From Alphaproteobacteria bacterium (GTDB lineage Bacteria > Pseudomonadota > Alphaproteobacteria > Micropepsales > Micropepsaceae), in NCBI GenBank assembly GCA_026400305.1, contig JAPLPI010000165.1, positions 1 to 5,569 on the forward strand: a stretch of DNA of 5,569 nucleotides, given 5' to 3'. Within the stretch, counting starts at the first letter, position 1; every line of letters begins with the position of its first letter. A model generated the notes under the pieces. It saw only the letters and a program-made list of their open reading frames with translations. It searched no databases and was not told where the DNA came from. Of the stretch, positions 1-5,569 are shown one piece after another. The position numbers and the translations under genes were made by a program.

Positions 1-344
1 GCTCCGACCTGTCGGCCACGGTGTGGTTGAACCCGCCTGCCAGCTATGACGGCGGCGAACTGGTGGTTCATCTCGGCACCCGGCCCATACTCTTCAAGGG
101 CGAGCCGGGCAGCGTGGTGGTCTACCCCTCCACCCACCTGCATGAGGTGACCCCCGTCCGGCGGGGCCAGCGGCTGGTATCCATCACCTTCATCGAAAGC
201 CTGATCCCGGACGAGTACCAGCGCACCCAGCTTTACGAGCTTGACGAGGTGGCCGCCCTGGAAGGGCTGAAGATGGTCTGGGAAAACCGCGTCCGGCTGG
301 AGGCGGTACGGAACAATCTATTGCGTTTATGGTCCAGAAGTTAG
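1..344 (+). CDS. PKHD-type Fe(II)/2-oxoglutarate-dependent hydroxylase, PiuC/YbiX-like (C-terminal part only)
   Basis: This is the 3' part of a gene whose start lies before the window; the first complete codon is at position 3. The translation begins SDLSATVWLNPPASYDGGEL, which matches the conserved core strand of the PKHD hydroxylase family, including the hallmark YDGGEL. Next come a VVYPSTHLHEVTPV segment, whose His at 141-143 fits the distal iron ligand, and RRGQR, whose last Arg (171-173) fits the 2-oxoglutarate carboxylate ligand. The proximal HxD iron motif would lie upstream of the window. The end (IESLIPDEYQRTQLYELDEV) matches the family's C-terminal helices, so the 3' end looks intact. 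Family members are cytosolic oxygenases often found beside TonB siderophore receptors and linked to iron uptake; the substrate is unknown. No iron gene is visible here. An internal GTG at 21 is not the true start, because conserved residues precede it. Confidence 0.88.
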   Translation, partial: SDLSATVWLNPPASYDGGELVVHLGTRPILFKGEPGSVVVYPSTHLHEVTPVRRGQRLVSITFIESLIPDEYQRTQLYELDEVAALEGLKMVWENRVRLEAVRNNLLRLWSRS

Positions 345-354
345 ATAACTAACT
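339..354 (+). repeat. Short AT-rich inverted repeat over the hydroxylase stop codon
   Basis: AGTTAG (339-344) and CTAACT (349-354) are perfect 6-bp arms around the loop ATAA. The left arm contains the TAG stop of the hydroxylase gene. The stem is too A/T-rich and lacks a following T-run, so it is at best a weak terminator; it may simply be part of the AT-rich promoter patch that follows. Confidence 0.3.
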
Positions 355-370
355 GATTATATTATATAAT
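341..370 (+). promoter_or_regulatory. Candidate rne promoter (perfect TATAAT in an AT-rich patch)
   Basis: In otherwise GC-rich DNA, positions 341-375 are almost all A/T and contain a consensus -10 hexamer TATAAT at 365-370, itself within the palindrome ATTATATAAT (361-370). The best -35 at a suitable distance is TTAGAT (341-346, 18-nt spacer), which matches only TT of TTGACA, so the -10 box carries the call. Transcription would start near 377 and give a leader of about 380 nt before the rne start codon. A weaker alternative is TTGTTG (416-421) with a 17-nt spacer to TACAAA (439-444). Promoter function is inferred from sequence only. Confidence 0.4.
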
Positions 371-450
371 ACTTTCAGACCCTGACCGTCCGTCACAAAT
401 TTTCCCATTAATCGCTTGTTGAACGGCTTGGGGCACCCTACAAAAACTAT

Positions 451-572
451 GTCAGGCAGCGCCTTGCGATTCTCGCGGCTGCCGCGCCGCCCCTGACCAG
501 GCCCGGCATGCCCCGCGAGCAACGCGGGACCAACGGCTCTTCAGGACTAATCTTTGGCCACCAGCTCCAAGG
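451..572 (+). promoter_or_regulatory. Potentially structured 5' leader of rne
   Basis: The 413-nt stretch 345-757 holds no credible gene, but it has a cluster of inverted repeats that could fold in the mRNA. GTCAGG (451-456) can pair with CCTGAC (492-497). Inside it, CAGC (457-460) pairs with GCTG (478-481), and GCGA (466-469) pairs with TCGC (473-476) around a 3-nt loop. Next is a strong hairpin, CCCGCG (512-517) with CGCGGG (523-528) and loop AGCAA, then CTTTGG (552-557) with CCAAGG (567-572), including one G-U pair. E. coli rne has a leader of similar length whose hairpins are bound by RNase E for self-regulation. Whether this leader acts the same way is inference from position and folding potential, not sequence homology. 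Confidence 0.4.
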
Positions 573-746
573 CTAGCGGCCCGACAAAGTAACAATGACT
601 GAAAAATTTGCGCTCCCCTCCGACGCTGTCCCGGTCCCGATGACCGTTTCGACAGATGGGCTTGCGCGACCTCTTTCCACCATCACATCGCGCCGCCCTG
701 ACCTGCCCGCCGCACTTCGTGTCGCCGGCCCCGGACGCGCGCGCGC

Positions 747-752
747 AGGAGA
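747..752 (+). promoter_or_regulatory. Ribosome binding site of rne
   Basis: AGGAGA lies 5 nt before the ATG at 758. It decides the start: the longer frame opening at 656 would add 34 residues unlike any RNase E, while MTKRMLIDANHPEETRVV from 758 is the typical alphaproteobacterial N-terminus. Confidence 0.85.
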
Positions 753-757
753 CTTTC

Positions 758-3454
758 ATGACCAAGCGCATGCTGATCGACGCCAACCACCCGGAAGAAA
801 CGCGGGTGGTCATTCTCGACGGTTCCAGGGTCGAAGAATTTGACTTCGAGGCCGCTTCCAAGCGGCCACTCAAGGGAAACATCTATCTTGCGAAAGTGAC
901 GCGCGTTGAGCCGTCGCTGCAGGCAGCCTTTGTCGAATATGGCGGCAACCGTCAGGGCTTCCTGGCTTTCGCGGAAATCCATCCCGACTATTACCAGATC
1001 CCCGTCGCCGACCGGCAGGCCCTGATCGCCGAGCAGGAGGCCGAAGCTCGCCGCCACTCCGAGGACGATATCGAGAGCTTCGAGATCACCGGCTCCCGCA
1101 GCCATGACACCGAGGAAGAAGACCAAGCCGAGGACGAGGCCGACACCGACGAGGAAAGCGCGGAAATGGCGCCGCTGGTGCCCATGGACACCACCCCGGA
1201 GAGCGAAGAGACCGAGGAACCGTCCGGTCCGCCCGATGCCGAGGACGACCTCGAGGACGTTTTCGTCAATCATGGCGGCGCGGTAGTCGAGCATGACCAT
1301 GATGAGGACCATGCCGAATTCAAGCCGGAAGCGGCCGAACAGGAGCTGAGCTACTATCCGGACGAGGGCGAGATCGCCGCCGCGGAAGCCGCCGAAGAAA
1401 ATAATGTAGGCGAAATCCAGCCGGTTTCCACCGGCGCCCCGTTCGACGAAGCGGGCGCGGAAAGCAACGAAGGCGCTATCGAGCCCGTGAGCGGCGAAGA
1501 CCAGTCGCCCGAGGCACAAGCGCTTGCCGCCCAGAAACCCACCCAGCGCTGGGTGCGCAAGAAGCATTACAAGATCCAGGAAGTCATAAAGCGCCGCCAG
1601 ATCATTCTGGTGCAGGTCGTGAAGGAAGAACGCGGCAACAAGGGCGCTGCGCTGACCACTTACCTGTCGCTGGCCGGCCGTTATTGCGTGCTGATGCCCA
1701 ACACCCCGCGCGGCGGCGGCATTTCGCGCAAGATCACCAACGCCGCCGACCGCAAGCGCCTCAAGAGCGCCGCACAGGGGCTGGAACTCCCCGAGGGCAT
1801 GGGCCTAATCATCCGCACCGCCGGCGAGATCCGCAGCCGGATCGAAATTCGCCGCGACTATGACTATCTGCTGCGACTGTGGGACACGATCCGCGAAAAA
1901 ACACTGTCCTCCAATGCGCCAGCCTGCGTCTATGAGGAAGGCGATCTTATAAAGCGCGTCATCCGCGACCTGTACAACAAGGATGTGAAGGACGTGGTGG
2001 TGGAAGGCGAAAAGGGCTTCCGCAACGCCAAGGACTTCATGCGCATGCTGATGCCCAGCCATGCCAAGTTCGTCCATCACTACAAGGACACGGTGCCGCT
2101 GTTCCAGCGCATGCACATCGAAGCCCAGCTGGATTCGATGTTCTCACCCACCGTCACGCTGAAATCTGGCGGCTATATCGTCATCAACCAGACCGAAGCG
2201 TTGGTCTCGATCGATGTCAATTCTGGCCGCGCCACGCGCGAAAATTCCATCGAGGAAACCGCGCGAAATACCAACCTGGAAGCGGCCTCGGAAGTGGGCC
2301 GCCAGCTGCGCCTGCGCGACCTGGCCGGCCTGATCGTCATAGACTTCATCGACATGGAAGAAGGCCGCAACGACCGCGAGGTCGAAAAGCGCCTGCGCGA
2401 TGCGGTGAAGAACGACCGCGCCCGGGTGCAGATCGGCAAGATCTCGCAGTTCGGCCTTCTGGAAATGTCGCGCCAGCGCCTGCGCGCCGGCGTTCTGGCG
2501 GGATCGACCGTCCCCTGCGCCCATTGCGAGGGCCAGGGCATCGTGCGCTCGGTGGAATCCACCGCGCTGCGTGTCCTGCGCGGCATCGAGGAAGAAGCCG
2601 AGAAGAACCGCGCCGCTGCGGTCACGGTCAAGATCGCCAATGACGTGGCGATCTACATCCTGAACCAGAAGCGCGATGAACTGTCGCGCATCGAAAACGA
2701 GCACGGCATGGACATCTCCTTTTTTCCGAAGGACGGCCTGTCGGCCGGTTCCTTCGAGCTGGAATGCACCAAGAGCCGCGATCCGGGCGAGCGTCCGCGC
2801 AATTCGGCGGTGAGCATCGAGGCGGGATTTGTGCCCTCAACCGAGCCTGAGCCGGACTATGTGGAAGAGGTCGACGAGGAAGAAAAATTCATCGAGGCCG
2901 ACATAGCCCGCGAAGAGCCCGAAGAGAATAACGGCGAGGAACGCCCCGCCGTTTCGAGCGAACGGGGTGATCGCGGCGAACGCGATGGCGGCCGTGGCAA
3001 GCGCCGCCGCCGCGGCGGTCGTGGCCGCAACCGCGAAGGCGGTCCCCGTCCCACCGGCGCCGATACCGGCATCGCTGCGGCTGCGCCCGTCGAAGCCCAG
3101 GCGGCGATTGCGACGTCGGACGACAGCGAATTCGAACCGGCCCAGCTCGGCGCACCGCTGGACGAGAATGGCCAGCCGCGCCGCAAGCGCCGCCGCCGCC
3201 GTGGCCGTCGTGGCGGCCGCGACCGTGCCGATCGTCCCCAGGGCGAAAATGGCGCCCCCCAGGTCGCCGAGCCGGTGGACCGTTTCGGCGCCGTTCCGGA
3301 TGAGATCGACACCACGCCCACCGATACGCGCCATGCGCCCGGTGCGCCCTCCACGCCGGTCTGGTCACTCCAGGACGATATTCCCGACACCACGCCGACC
3401 GACGACAAGCCGGCGAAAAAGGGGTGGTGGCAAAAAGCATTCGGCGGCGAATAA
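758..3454 (+). CDS. rne: Ribonuclease E (898 aa), alphaproteobacterial type
   Basis: RNase E is an endoribonuclease that cuts single-stranded A/U-rich RNA, starting mRNA decay and maturing rRNA, and organises the RNA degradosome. Order of parts: N-terminal MTKRMLIDA; first half of the S1 domain (residues ~38-80, LKGNIYLAKVTRVEPSLQAAF); a ~175-residue acidic insert (~88-261) with a His/Asp cluster at 179-185; the rest of S1 from IQEVI (273) and KEERGNKGAALTTYLSLAG; then the 5'-sensor and DNase I-like regions. The catalytic Mg2+ ligands are Asp486 (SIDVNSGR) and Asp529 (VIDFIDM), 43 apart as in E. coli (Asp303/346). The Zn-link cysteines are Cys587 and Cys590 (CAHC). The tail is disordered: acidic (694-730), then Arg-rich blocks (742-760, 808-826), ending in GWWQKAFGGE, like the PNPase-docking tail of Caulobacter RNase E. 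The acidic S1 insert and GWW end separate it from RNase G. It is followed by a strong terminator. Confidence 0.97.
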   Translation: MTKRMLIDANHPEETRVVILDGSRVEEFDFEAASKRPLKGNIYLAKVTRVEPSLQAAFVEYGGNRQGFLAFAEIHPDYYQIPVADRQALIAEQEAEARRHSEDDIESFEITGSRSHDTEEEDQAEDEADTDEESAEMAPLVPMDTTPESEETEEPSGPPDAEDDLEDVFVNHGGAVVEHDHDEDHAEFKPEAAEQELSYYPDEGEIAAAEAAEENNVGEIQPVSTGAPFDEAGAESNEGAIEPVSGEDQSPEAQALAAQKPTQRWVRKKHYKIQEVIKRRQIILVQVVKEERGNKGAALTTYLSLAGRYCVLMPNTPRGGGISRKITNAADRKRLKSAAQGLELPEGMGLIIRTAGEIRSRIEIRRDYDYLLRLWDTIREKTLSSNAPACVYEEGDLIKRVIRDLYNKDVKDVVVEGEKGFRNAKDFMRMLMPSHAKFVHHYKDTVPLFQRMHIEAQLDSMFSPTVTLKSGGYIVINQTEALVSIDVNSGRATRENSIEETARNTNLEAASEVGRQLRLRDLAGLIVIDFIDMEEGRNDREVEKRLRDAVKNDRARVQIGKISQFGLLEMSRQRLRAGVLAGSTVPCAHCEGQGIVRSVESTALRVLRGIEEEAEKNRAAAVTVKIANDVAIYILNQKRDELSRIENEHGMDISFFPKDGLSAGSFELECTKSRDPGERPRNSAVSIEAGFVPSTEPEPDYVEEVDEEEKFIEADIAREEPEENNGEERPAVSSERGDRGERDGGRGKRRRRGGRGRNREGGPRPTGADTGIAAAAPVEAQAAIATSDDSEFEPAQLGAPLDENGQPRRKRRRRRGRRGGRDRADRPQGENGAPQVAEPVDRFGAVPDEIDTTPTDTRHAPGAPSTPVWSLQDDIPDTTPTDDKPAKKGWWQKAFGGE

Positions 3455-3903
3455 CGCCGGCGAGACGGAAAGAAAAAGGCCGCGATCCTGTCGCGGCCTT
3501 TTTCTTTCTTGCCGATCTTGGGCAGCGGCAGCATATCGCGCGCCCAGGGCAGCGCGGACTCGCACCAGATTTCGCGCTGGGGCGGCAGTGCCGCGCGCTC
3601 CGCCATCACGCCGATGCGCAAATTGTAGGTCTTCGCGCCCACCGCGTCGGTGGCATAGAGGGGCGAGCCGCAATCCCTGCAAAAAGCCTGGAGGCGGCGG
3701 TTACCGCTTTCGGCGGTCTTCACATAGGTTCTGGGCGCGCCCTTCAGCAGGCGGAAATCCTCCACCTTCGCCGGGACCGAGGCGCGGAACGCCGCGCCCG
3801 AGAGCGTCTGACAGTCGATGCAATGGCAGATCACCGCGCGCGCGGGATCGACTTCGGCCTCATAGGCAATGGCGCCGCAATGACACGCACCATGTACAAT
3901 CAC
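2857..3903 (-). CDS. GFA/CENP-V family zinc-binding protein (domain at 3503-3903; frame runs on without a stop)
   Basis: The first ~131 residues are a clear GFA (glutathione-dependent formaldehyde-activating enzyme-like, CENP-V fold) domain. Zinc-ligand cysteines are at 7 and 9 (GACHCG), 26, 28 and 31 (CHCIDC), and 75 and 78 (FCRDCG), followed by SGAAFRASV and a typical ending ESALPWARDMLPLPKIG. The family's founding enzyme was reported to bind glutathione in formaldehyde detoxification; most members have no known substrate. The GTG start at 3903 overlaps the TGA of the upstream GGT-like gene (GTGA) with no strong Shine-Dalgarno, so translation is probably coupled. Oddly, members usually end near this point (~130-140 aa), but here the frame stays open through the terminator hairpin and into the antisense of rne, to a TAG at 2857. 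The last ~215 residues are low-complexity shadow sequence and unlikely to be real protein. The coordinates give the formal frame; the supported gene is 3503-3903. Confidence 0.7.
   Translation of the reverse strand: MIVHGACHCGAIAYEAEVDPARAVICHCIDCQTLSGAAFRASVPAKVEDFRLLKGAPRTYVKTAESGNRRLQAFCRDCGSPLYATDAVGAKTYNLRIGVMAERAALPPQREIWCESALPWARDMLPLPKIGKKEKGRDRIAAFFFPSRRRYSPPNAFCHHPFFAGLSSVGVVSGISSWSDQTGVEGAPGAWRVSVGVVSISSGTAPKRSTGSATWGAPFSPWGRSARSRPPRRPRRRRRLRRGWPFSSSGAPSWAGSNSLSSDVAIAAWASTGAAAAMPVSAPVGRGPPSRLRPRPPRRRRLPRPPSRSPRSPRSLETAGRSSPLFSSGSSRAMSASMNFSSSSTSST
3468..3508. terminator. Bidirectional intrinsic terminator between rne and the GFA-like gene
   Basis: A perfect 18-bp inverted repeat (arms 3468-3485 and 3491-3508, loop TCCTG) starts 14 nt after the rne stop. 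The core GGCCGCGA/TCGCGGCC is flanked by an A-rich left arm and a T-rich right arm (TTTTTCTTTCTT through 3510), so each strand reads a GC stem followed by a U-tract. It should end rne transcription and, in the opposite direction, the GGT-like/GFA-like transcript. The GFA-like reading frame passes through it without a stop codon. Confidence 0.9.
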
Positions 3904-5282
3904 TGCGTGACCGCCACTTCGGCCGCCGCGGCCGCACCATGGGAGCCCGGATCGCTGAGCGCCACGCAGGACGTTTCATCGCAGGAAATCATGTTCACGG
4001 TGTCATAGGGCGCCGTGCCGGTGCCACGCAGGTCGCCCCGTTTGCCCAGGGTACGCCCGCCCGCCCCCGACAAAAGCGCATTGATGGCCACCGCCGTGCC
4101 GGCAGGGCCGCCGGCGCCCACGCCCGCCATTGCCACCTGGCCACCCGATGCGCCGATCACCGGCGTCAGGAAGGCCGATGCCAGGCCAGCCTGGGTGGAG
4201 GGCGTCAGGCCCAGCACCACGCCGGTGCCGGTCGCCGTATGCGCCGAGCCGAAGGGTCCGTTCATGGTCACCGCGCAGGACGCAGCGCCGCCATTGATGT
4301 CCACCGCGGCAAAGCCGGTGGACCCCATGTCATGCGGCAAGGCGCTAACACCGAACGCCGCCAGGGTCTGGCTCACCGCCGCCTGCGAATTGCGGGTGCG
4401 CGAAAGATTGTCCGTCATCGCAGCCGAGAAGGCGCCCGCGCCGGTGCGTGTGCCAGGCATATAGGCGATCATCCCGCCCAGCGGCCGCTGGCGCGCCGGA
4501 CCTTGCTGCGCCGTGGTGGCGGCAAGTTCGGCTCCGCTGATGCCGCCGCCCTGCGCCGTGGAATAGGCCACGATGCGCGCCGCCACGTCACCCTTGTAGA
4601 AAGCGTCTGCGCCGCCCTGGCGGATCGCGCCCAGGGTCACGCCCAGCGGCACGTTCTTGGTCTCTGTCCCCGCGGCGCGCGGCGCGCCGGTATCGTCCAG
4701 AAATTCCGCCGACAGCGCCGCATCCAGCCGCACAGAGCTCTGGGCCGCGGGCAGCCGCACCGCCAGCGCCTGCGATACCGGAAATCCGGTGGAGGCATAC
4801 GCTTCGCCCGGACCCACCACGCGCTGCCACGGCAAGGCGCCATACAGTCGGTGCATCTCGGCAAAGCCCTTCACGGCGCCGGGCAAGGCATAGACGCCGG
4901 CGCCGCGTGGCGCCTTGGTGAGGAAATCGAATTCAGTGACCTGGCCGGACGCGTCGCGCACCAGGCAGATGCCGCCGCCGCCAAGTCCCGCCGCCACCGG
5001 ATAGGTCGCGACCATGGTGAAGAACATGGTGGTCACCGCATCCACTGCGCTGCCGCCCGATGTCAGCGCACCCGCGCCGGTGCGCGCCGCCAGCGGCTCG
5101 TCCGCCACCGCGATGCCGCCGCGCTGGGCCAGGCTGACTTCGCTGGCGGTATAGGTCTGGGGCGTATCTTCGCCCAGCCCCAGGGTCGAGGCGGTGTGGT
5201 CGCCCAGGGATTCGATGGTCTGGCAGCCACCCAGCATCAGGGCCTGCGCAGTGACAAGGGCGAGTAACCGTTTGGACAGCAT
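3900..5282 (-). CDS. Gamma-glutamyltransferase-like lipoprotein (460 aa, altered active site)
   Basis: GGTs are Ntn hydrolases that self-cleave and then hydrolyse or transfer the gamma-glutamyl group of glutathione in the periplasm. The start chosen (ATG 5282) gives a lipoprotein signal, MLSKRLLALVTAQALMLGGC, with lipid-anchored Cys20 and Gln at +2, suggesting the outer membrane; a TTG at 5360 would bury this signal. Family landmarks in order: GGSAVDA (76-82), YPVAAGLGGGG (94-104), YALPGAVKGF (from 132), ALPWQRVVGP and the C-terminal SDPGSHG. The region at the cleavage site reads MGSTGFAAVD (319-328): aligned with TTHYSVVD of E. coli GGT, the Thr391 nucleophile is Ser321. Asn341 and the oxyanion Gly391-Gly392 look kept. 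The Arg114 equivalent in FREMAP is Leu121 (DFLTKAP), and the Asp433 region is not recognisable. At 460 aa it is shorter than E. coli GGT (580 aa). It may be inactive or have another substrate. It overlaps the GFA-like gene by 4 nt. Only a weak AAGGA (5296-5300) precedes the start. Confidence 0.83.
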   Translation of the reverse strand: MLSKRLLALVTAQALMLGGCQTIESLGDHTASTLGLGEDTPQTYTASEVSLAQRGGIAVADEPLAARTGAGALTSGGSAVDAVTTMFFTMVATYPVAAGLGGGGICLVRDASGQVTEFDFLTKAPRGAGVYALPGAVKGFAEMHRLYGALPWQRVVGPGEAYASTGFPVSQALAVRLPAAQSSVRLDAALSAEFLDDTGAPRAAGTETKNVPLGVTLGAIRQGGADAFYKGDVAARIVAYSTAQGGGISGAELAATTAQQGPARQRPLGGMIAYMPGTRTGAGAFSAAMTDNLSRTRNSQAAVSQTLAAFGVSALPHDMGSTGFAAVDINGGAASCAVTMNGPFGSAHTATGTGVVLGLTPSTQAGLASAFLTPVIGASGGQVAMAGVGAGGPAGTAVAINALLSGAGGRTLGKRGDLRGTGTAPYDTVNMISCDETSCVALSDPGSHGAAAAAEVAVTQ

Positions 5283-5352
5283 GAAAGGGGCGTAATCCTT
5301 GAAGGGCCTTGAGAAACATCTTATGCCCCAGCCCGCGCCGAACCGCCACCGT

Positions 5353-5381
5353 TTGACCAATCAGGCCCCTCCCCCTAGGTT
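5353..5381 (+). promoter_or_regulatory. Candidate promoter of the M48-like gene
   Basis: TTGACC (5353-5358) matches five of six bases of the -35 consensus and is followed after 17 nt by TAGGTT (5376-5381), a three-of-six -10. It lies in the 147-nt divergent region between two outward-reading genes and would give a leader of about 40 nt. For the minus-strand GGT-like gene, TAAGAT (reverse complement of 5318-5323) is a possible -10, but I see no convincing -35. Confidence 0.4.
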
Positions 5382-5417
5382 CTGGGCCAATACGGGGTCG
5401 GTTTTTGGCGGGGCATC

Positions 5418-5422
5418 AGGAG
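5418..5422 (+). promoter_or_regulatory. Ribosome binding site deciding a TTG start
   Basis: AGGAG sits 7 nt before the TTG at 5430, the only initiator at a proper distance. No ATG or GTG in this frame lies between it and the end of the window. Confidence 0.7.
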
Positions 5423-5429
5423 TACAGGC

Positions 5430-5569
5430 TTGTCGCTGAAATCGCCCAATTCCGCCTTGCGCAAACTCACATTCGCCGCTGGTTTCACCGCCACCCTGCT
5501 GGCCTATGGCTTGCCGGCGCAGGCGCAGGGAATCGGCCTGCTGCGCGATACCGAGACCGAGGAAGCGCT
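5430..5569 (+). CDS. Secreted protein, N-terminus resembling periplasmic M48 metalloprotease (partial)
   Basis: Only the first 46 codons are present; the 3' end lies beyond the window. The TTG start is chosen for its well-placed AGGAG. The product begins MSLKSPNSALRKLTFAAG and has a classical Sec signal peptide: basic n-region (Lys4, Arg11, Lys12), hydrophobic core (13-28) and an AQA cleavage site after Ala32. The mature protein starts QGIGLLRDTETEEAL, which resembles the alphaproteobacterial M48 (Ste24p-like, BepA-related) metalloproteases that begin GIGLIRDAE.IE after the signal. Such enzymes act in the periplasm, often in outer-membrane protein quality control. The HExxH catalytic motif would be far downstream and cannot be checked, so the signal peptide is well supported and the family assignment is moderate. 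The gene is divergent from the GGT-like gene. Confidence 0.68.
   Translation, partial: MSLKSPNSALRKLTFAAGFTATLLAYGLPAQAQGIGLLRDTETEEA

Noticed and set aside
656..757. 34-residue N-terminal extension of RNase E
   Set aside because: The added residues match no RNase E, while the ATG at 758 has a good ribosome binding site and the conserved N-terminus.
595..843. Possible 82-aa leader peptide upstream of rne
   Set aside because: It has no Shine-Dalgarno sequence, overlaps the rne start by 86 nt in another frame, and shows no domain or leader-peptide pattern.
683..1567. 294-codon antisense frame in rne
   Set aside because: It mirrors the acidic insert coding sequence (Glu/Asp codons read as hydrophobic residues in reverse) and has no motif or ribosome binding site.
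2967..3240. GC-rich repeats in the rne 3' part as a possible repeat array
   Set aside because: The repeated CGC/CGT/GGC triplets encode two Arg/Gly-rich RNA-binding stretches; this is codon repetition, not a mobile or CRISPR-like repeat.
2967..5267. 766-codon plus-strand open frame across the rne end, GFA-like and GGT-like genes
   Set aside because: It is rich in Arg, Ala and Pro with no recognisable domain, crosses the terminator, and lies opposite frames with clear family motifs. It is a GC-driven shadow.
5283..5360. Earlier TTG start for the GGT-like gene at 5360
   Set aside because: It would put 26 residues before a textbook lipoprotein signal peptide and would cover the candidate divergent promoter.

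Overview
The window is GC-rich, densely coding bacterial DNA. The RNase E gene (acidic insert inside the S1 domain, C-terminal Gly-Trp-Trp tail) points to an alphaproteobacterium. The family of each gene can be recognised. I see no tRNA, rRNA, CRISPR array, insertion sequence or phage module, so this looks like ordinary chromosomal core DNA with a few odd local details.

Layout: positions 1-344 (+) hold the 3' end of a PKHD-type Fe(II)/2-oxoglutarate hydroxylase gene (PiuC/YbiX-like). Positions 345-757 hold no gene I can support. They start with an AT-rich patch containing a perfect TATAAT, followed by several inverted repeats, and look like the promoter and long structured leader of the next gene. 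Positions 758-3454 (+) encode ribonuclease E (898 aa). A perfect 18-bp hairpin at 3468-3508, with an A-tract on one side and a T-tract on the other, is a bidirectional terminator between convergent genes. On the minus strand, a gamma-glutamyltransferase-like lipoprotein gene (5282 down to 3900) is followed, with a GTGA stop/start overlap, by a GFA/CENP-V-type zinc protein gene starting at 3903. Positions 5283-5429 are a divergent promoter region. From 5430 (+) a secreted protein begins that resembles the N-terminus of periplasmic M48 metalloproteases. It runs off the window.

How the genes relate: RNase E initiates mRNA decay and rRNA processing and here carries the tail that docks PNPase in Caulobacter. 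The GGT-like and GFA-like genes form a translationally coupled pair, and both families are historically tied to glutathione, but the GGT-like protein lacks several catalytic and substrate-binding residues. The most unusual points are: (1) the GFA frame has no stop codon before the terminator and stays open about 600 nt into the antisense of rne; (2) the GGT-like protein has Ser where the autocatalytic Thr is expected and has lost the carboxylate-binding Arg; (3) the rne leader is long and potentially folded, as expected for a self-regulated RNase E gene. I found no clearly new multi-gene system.
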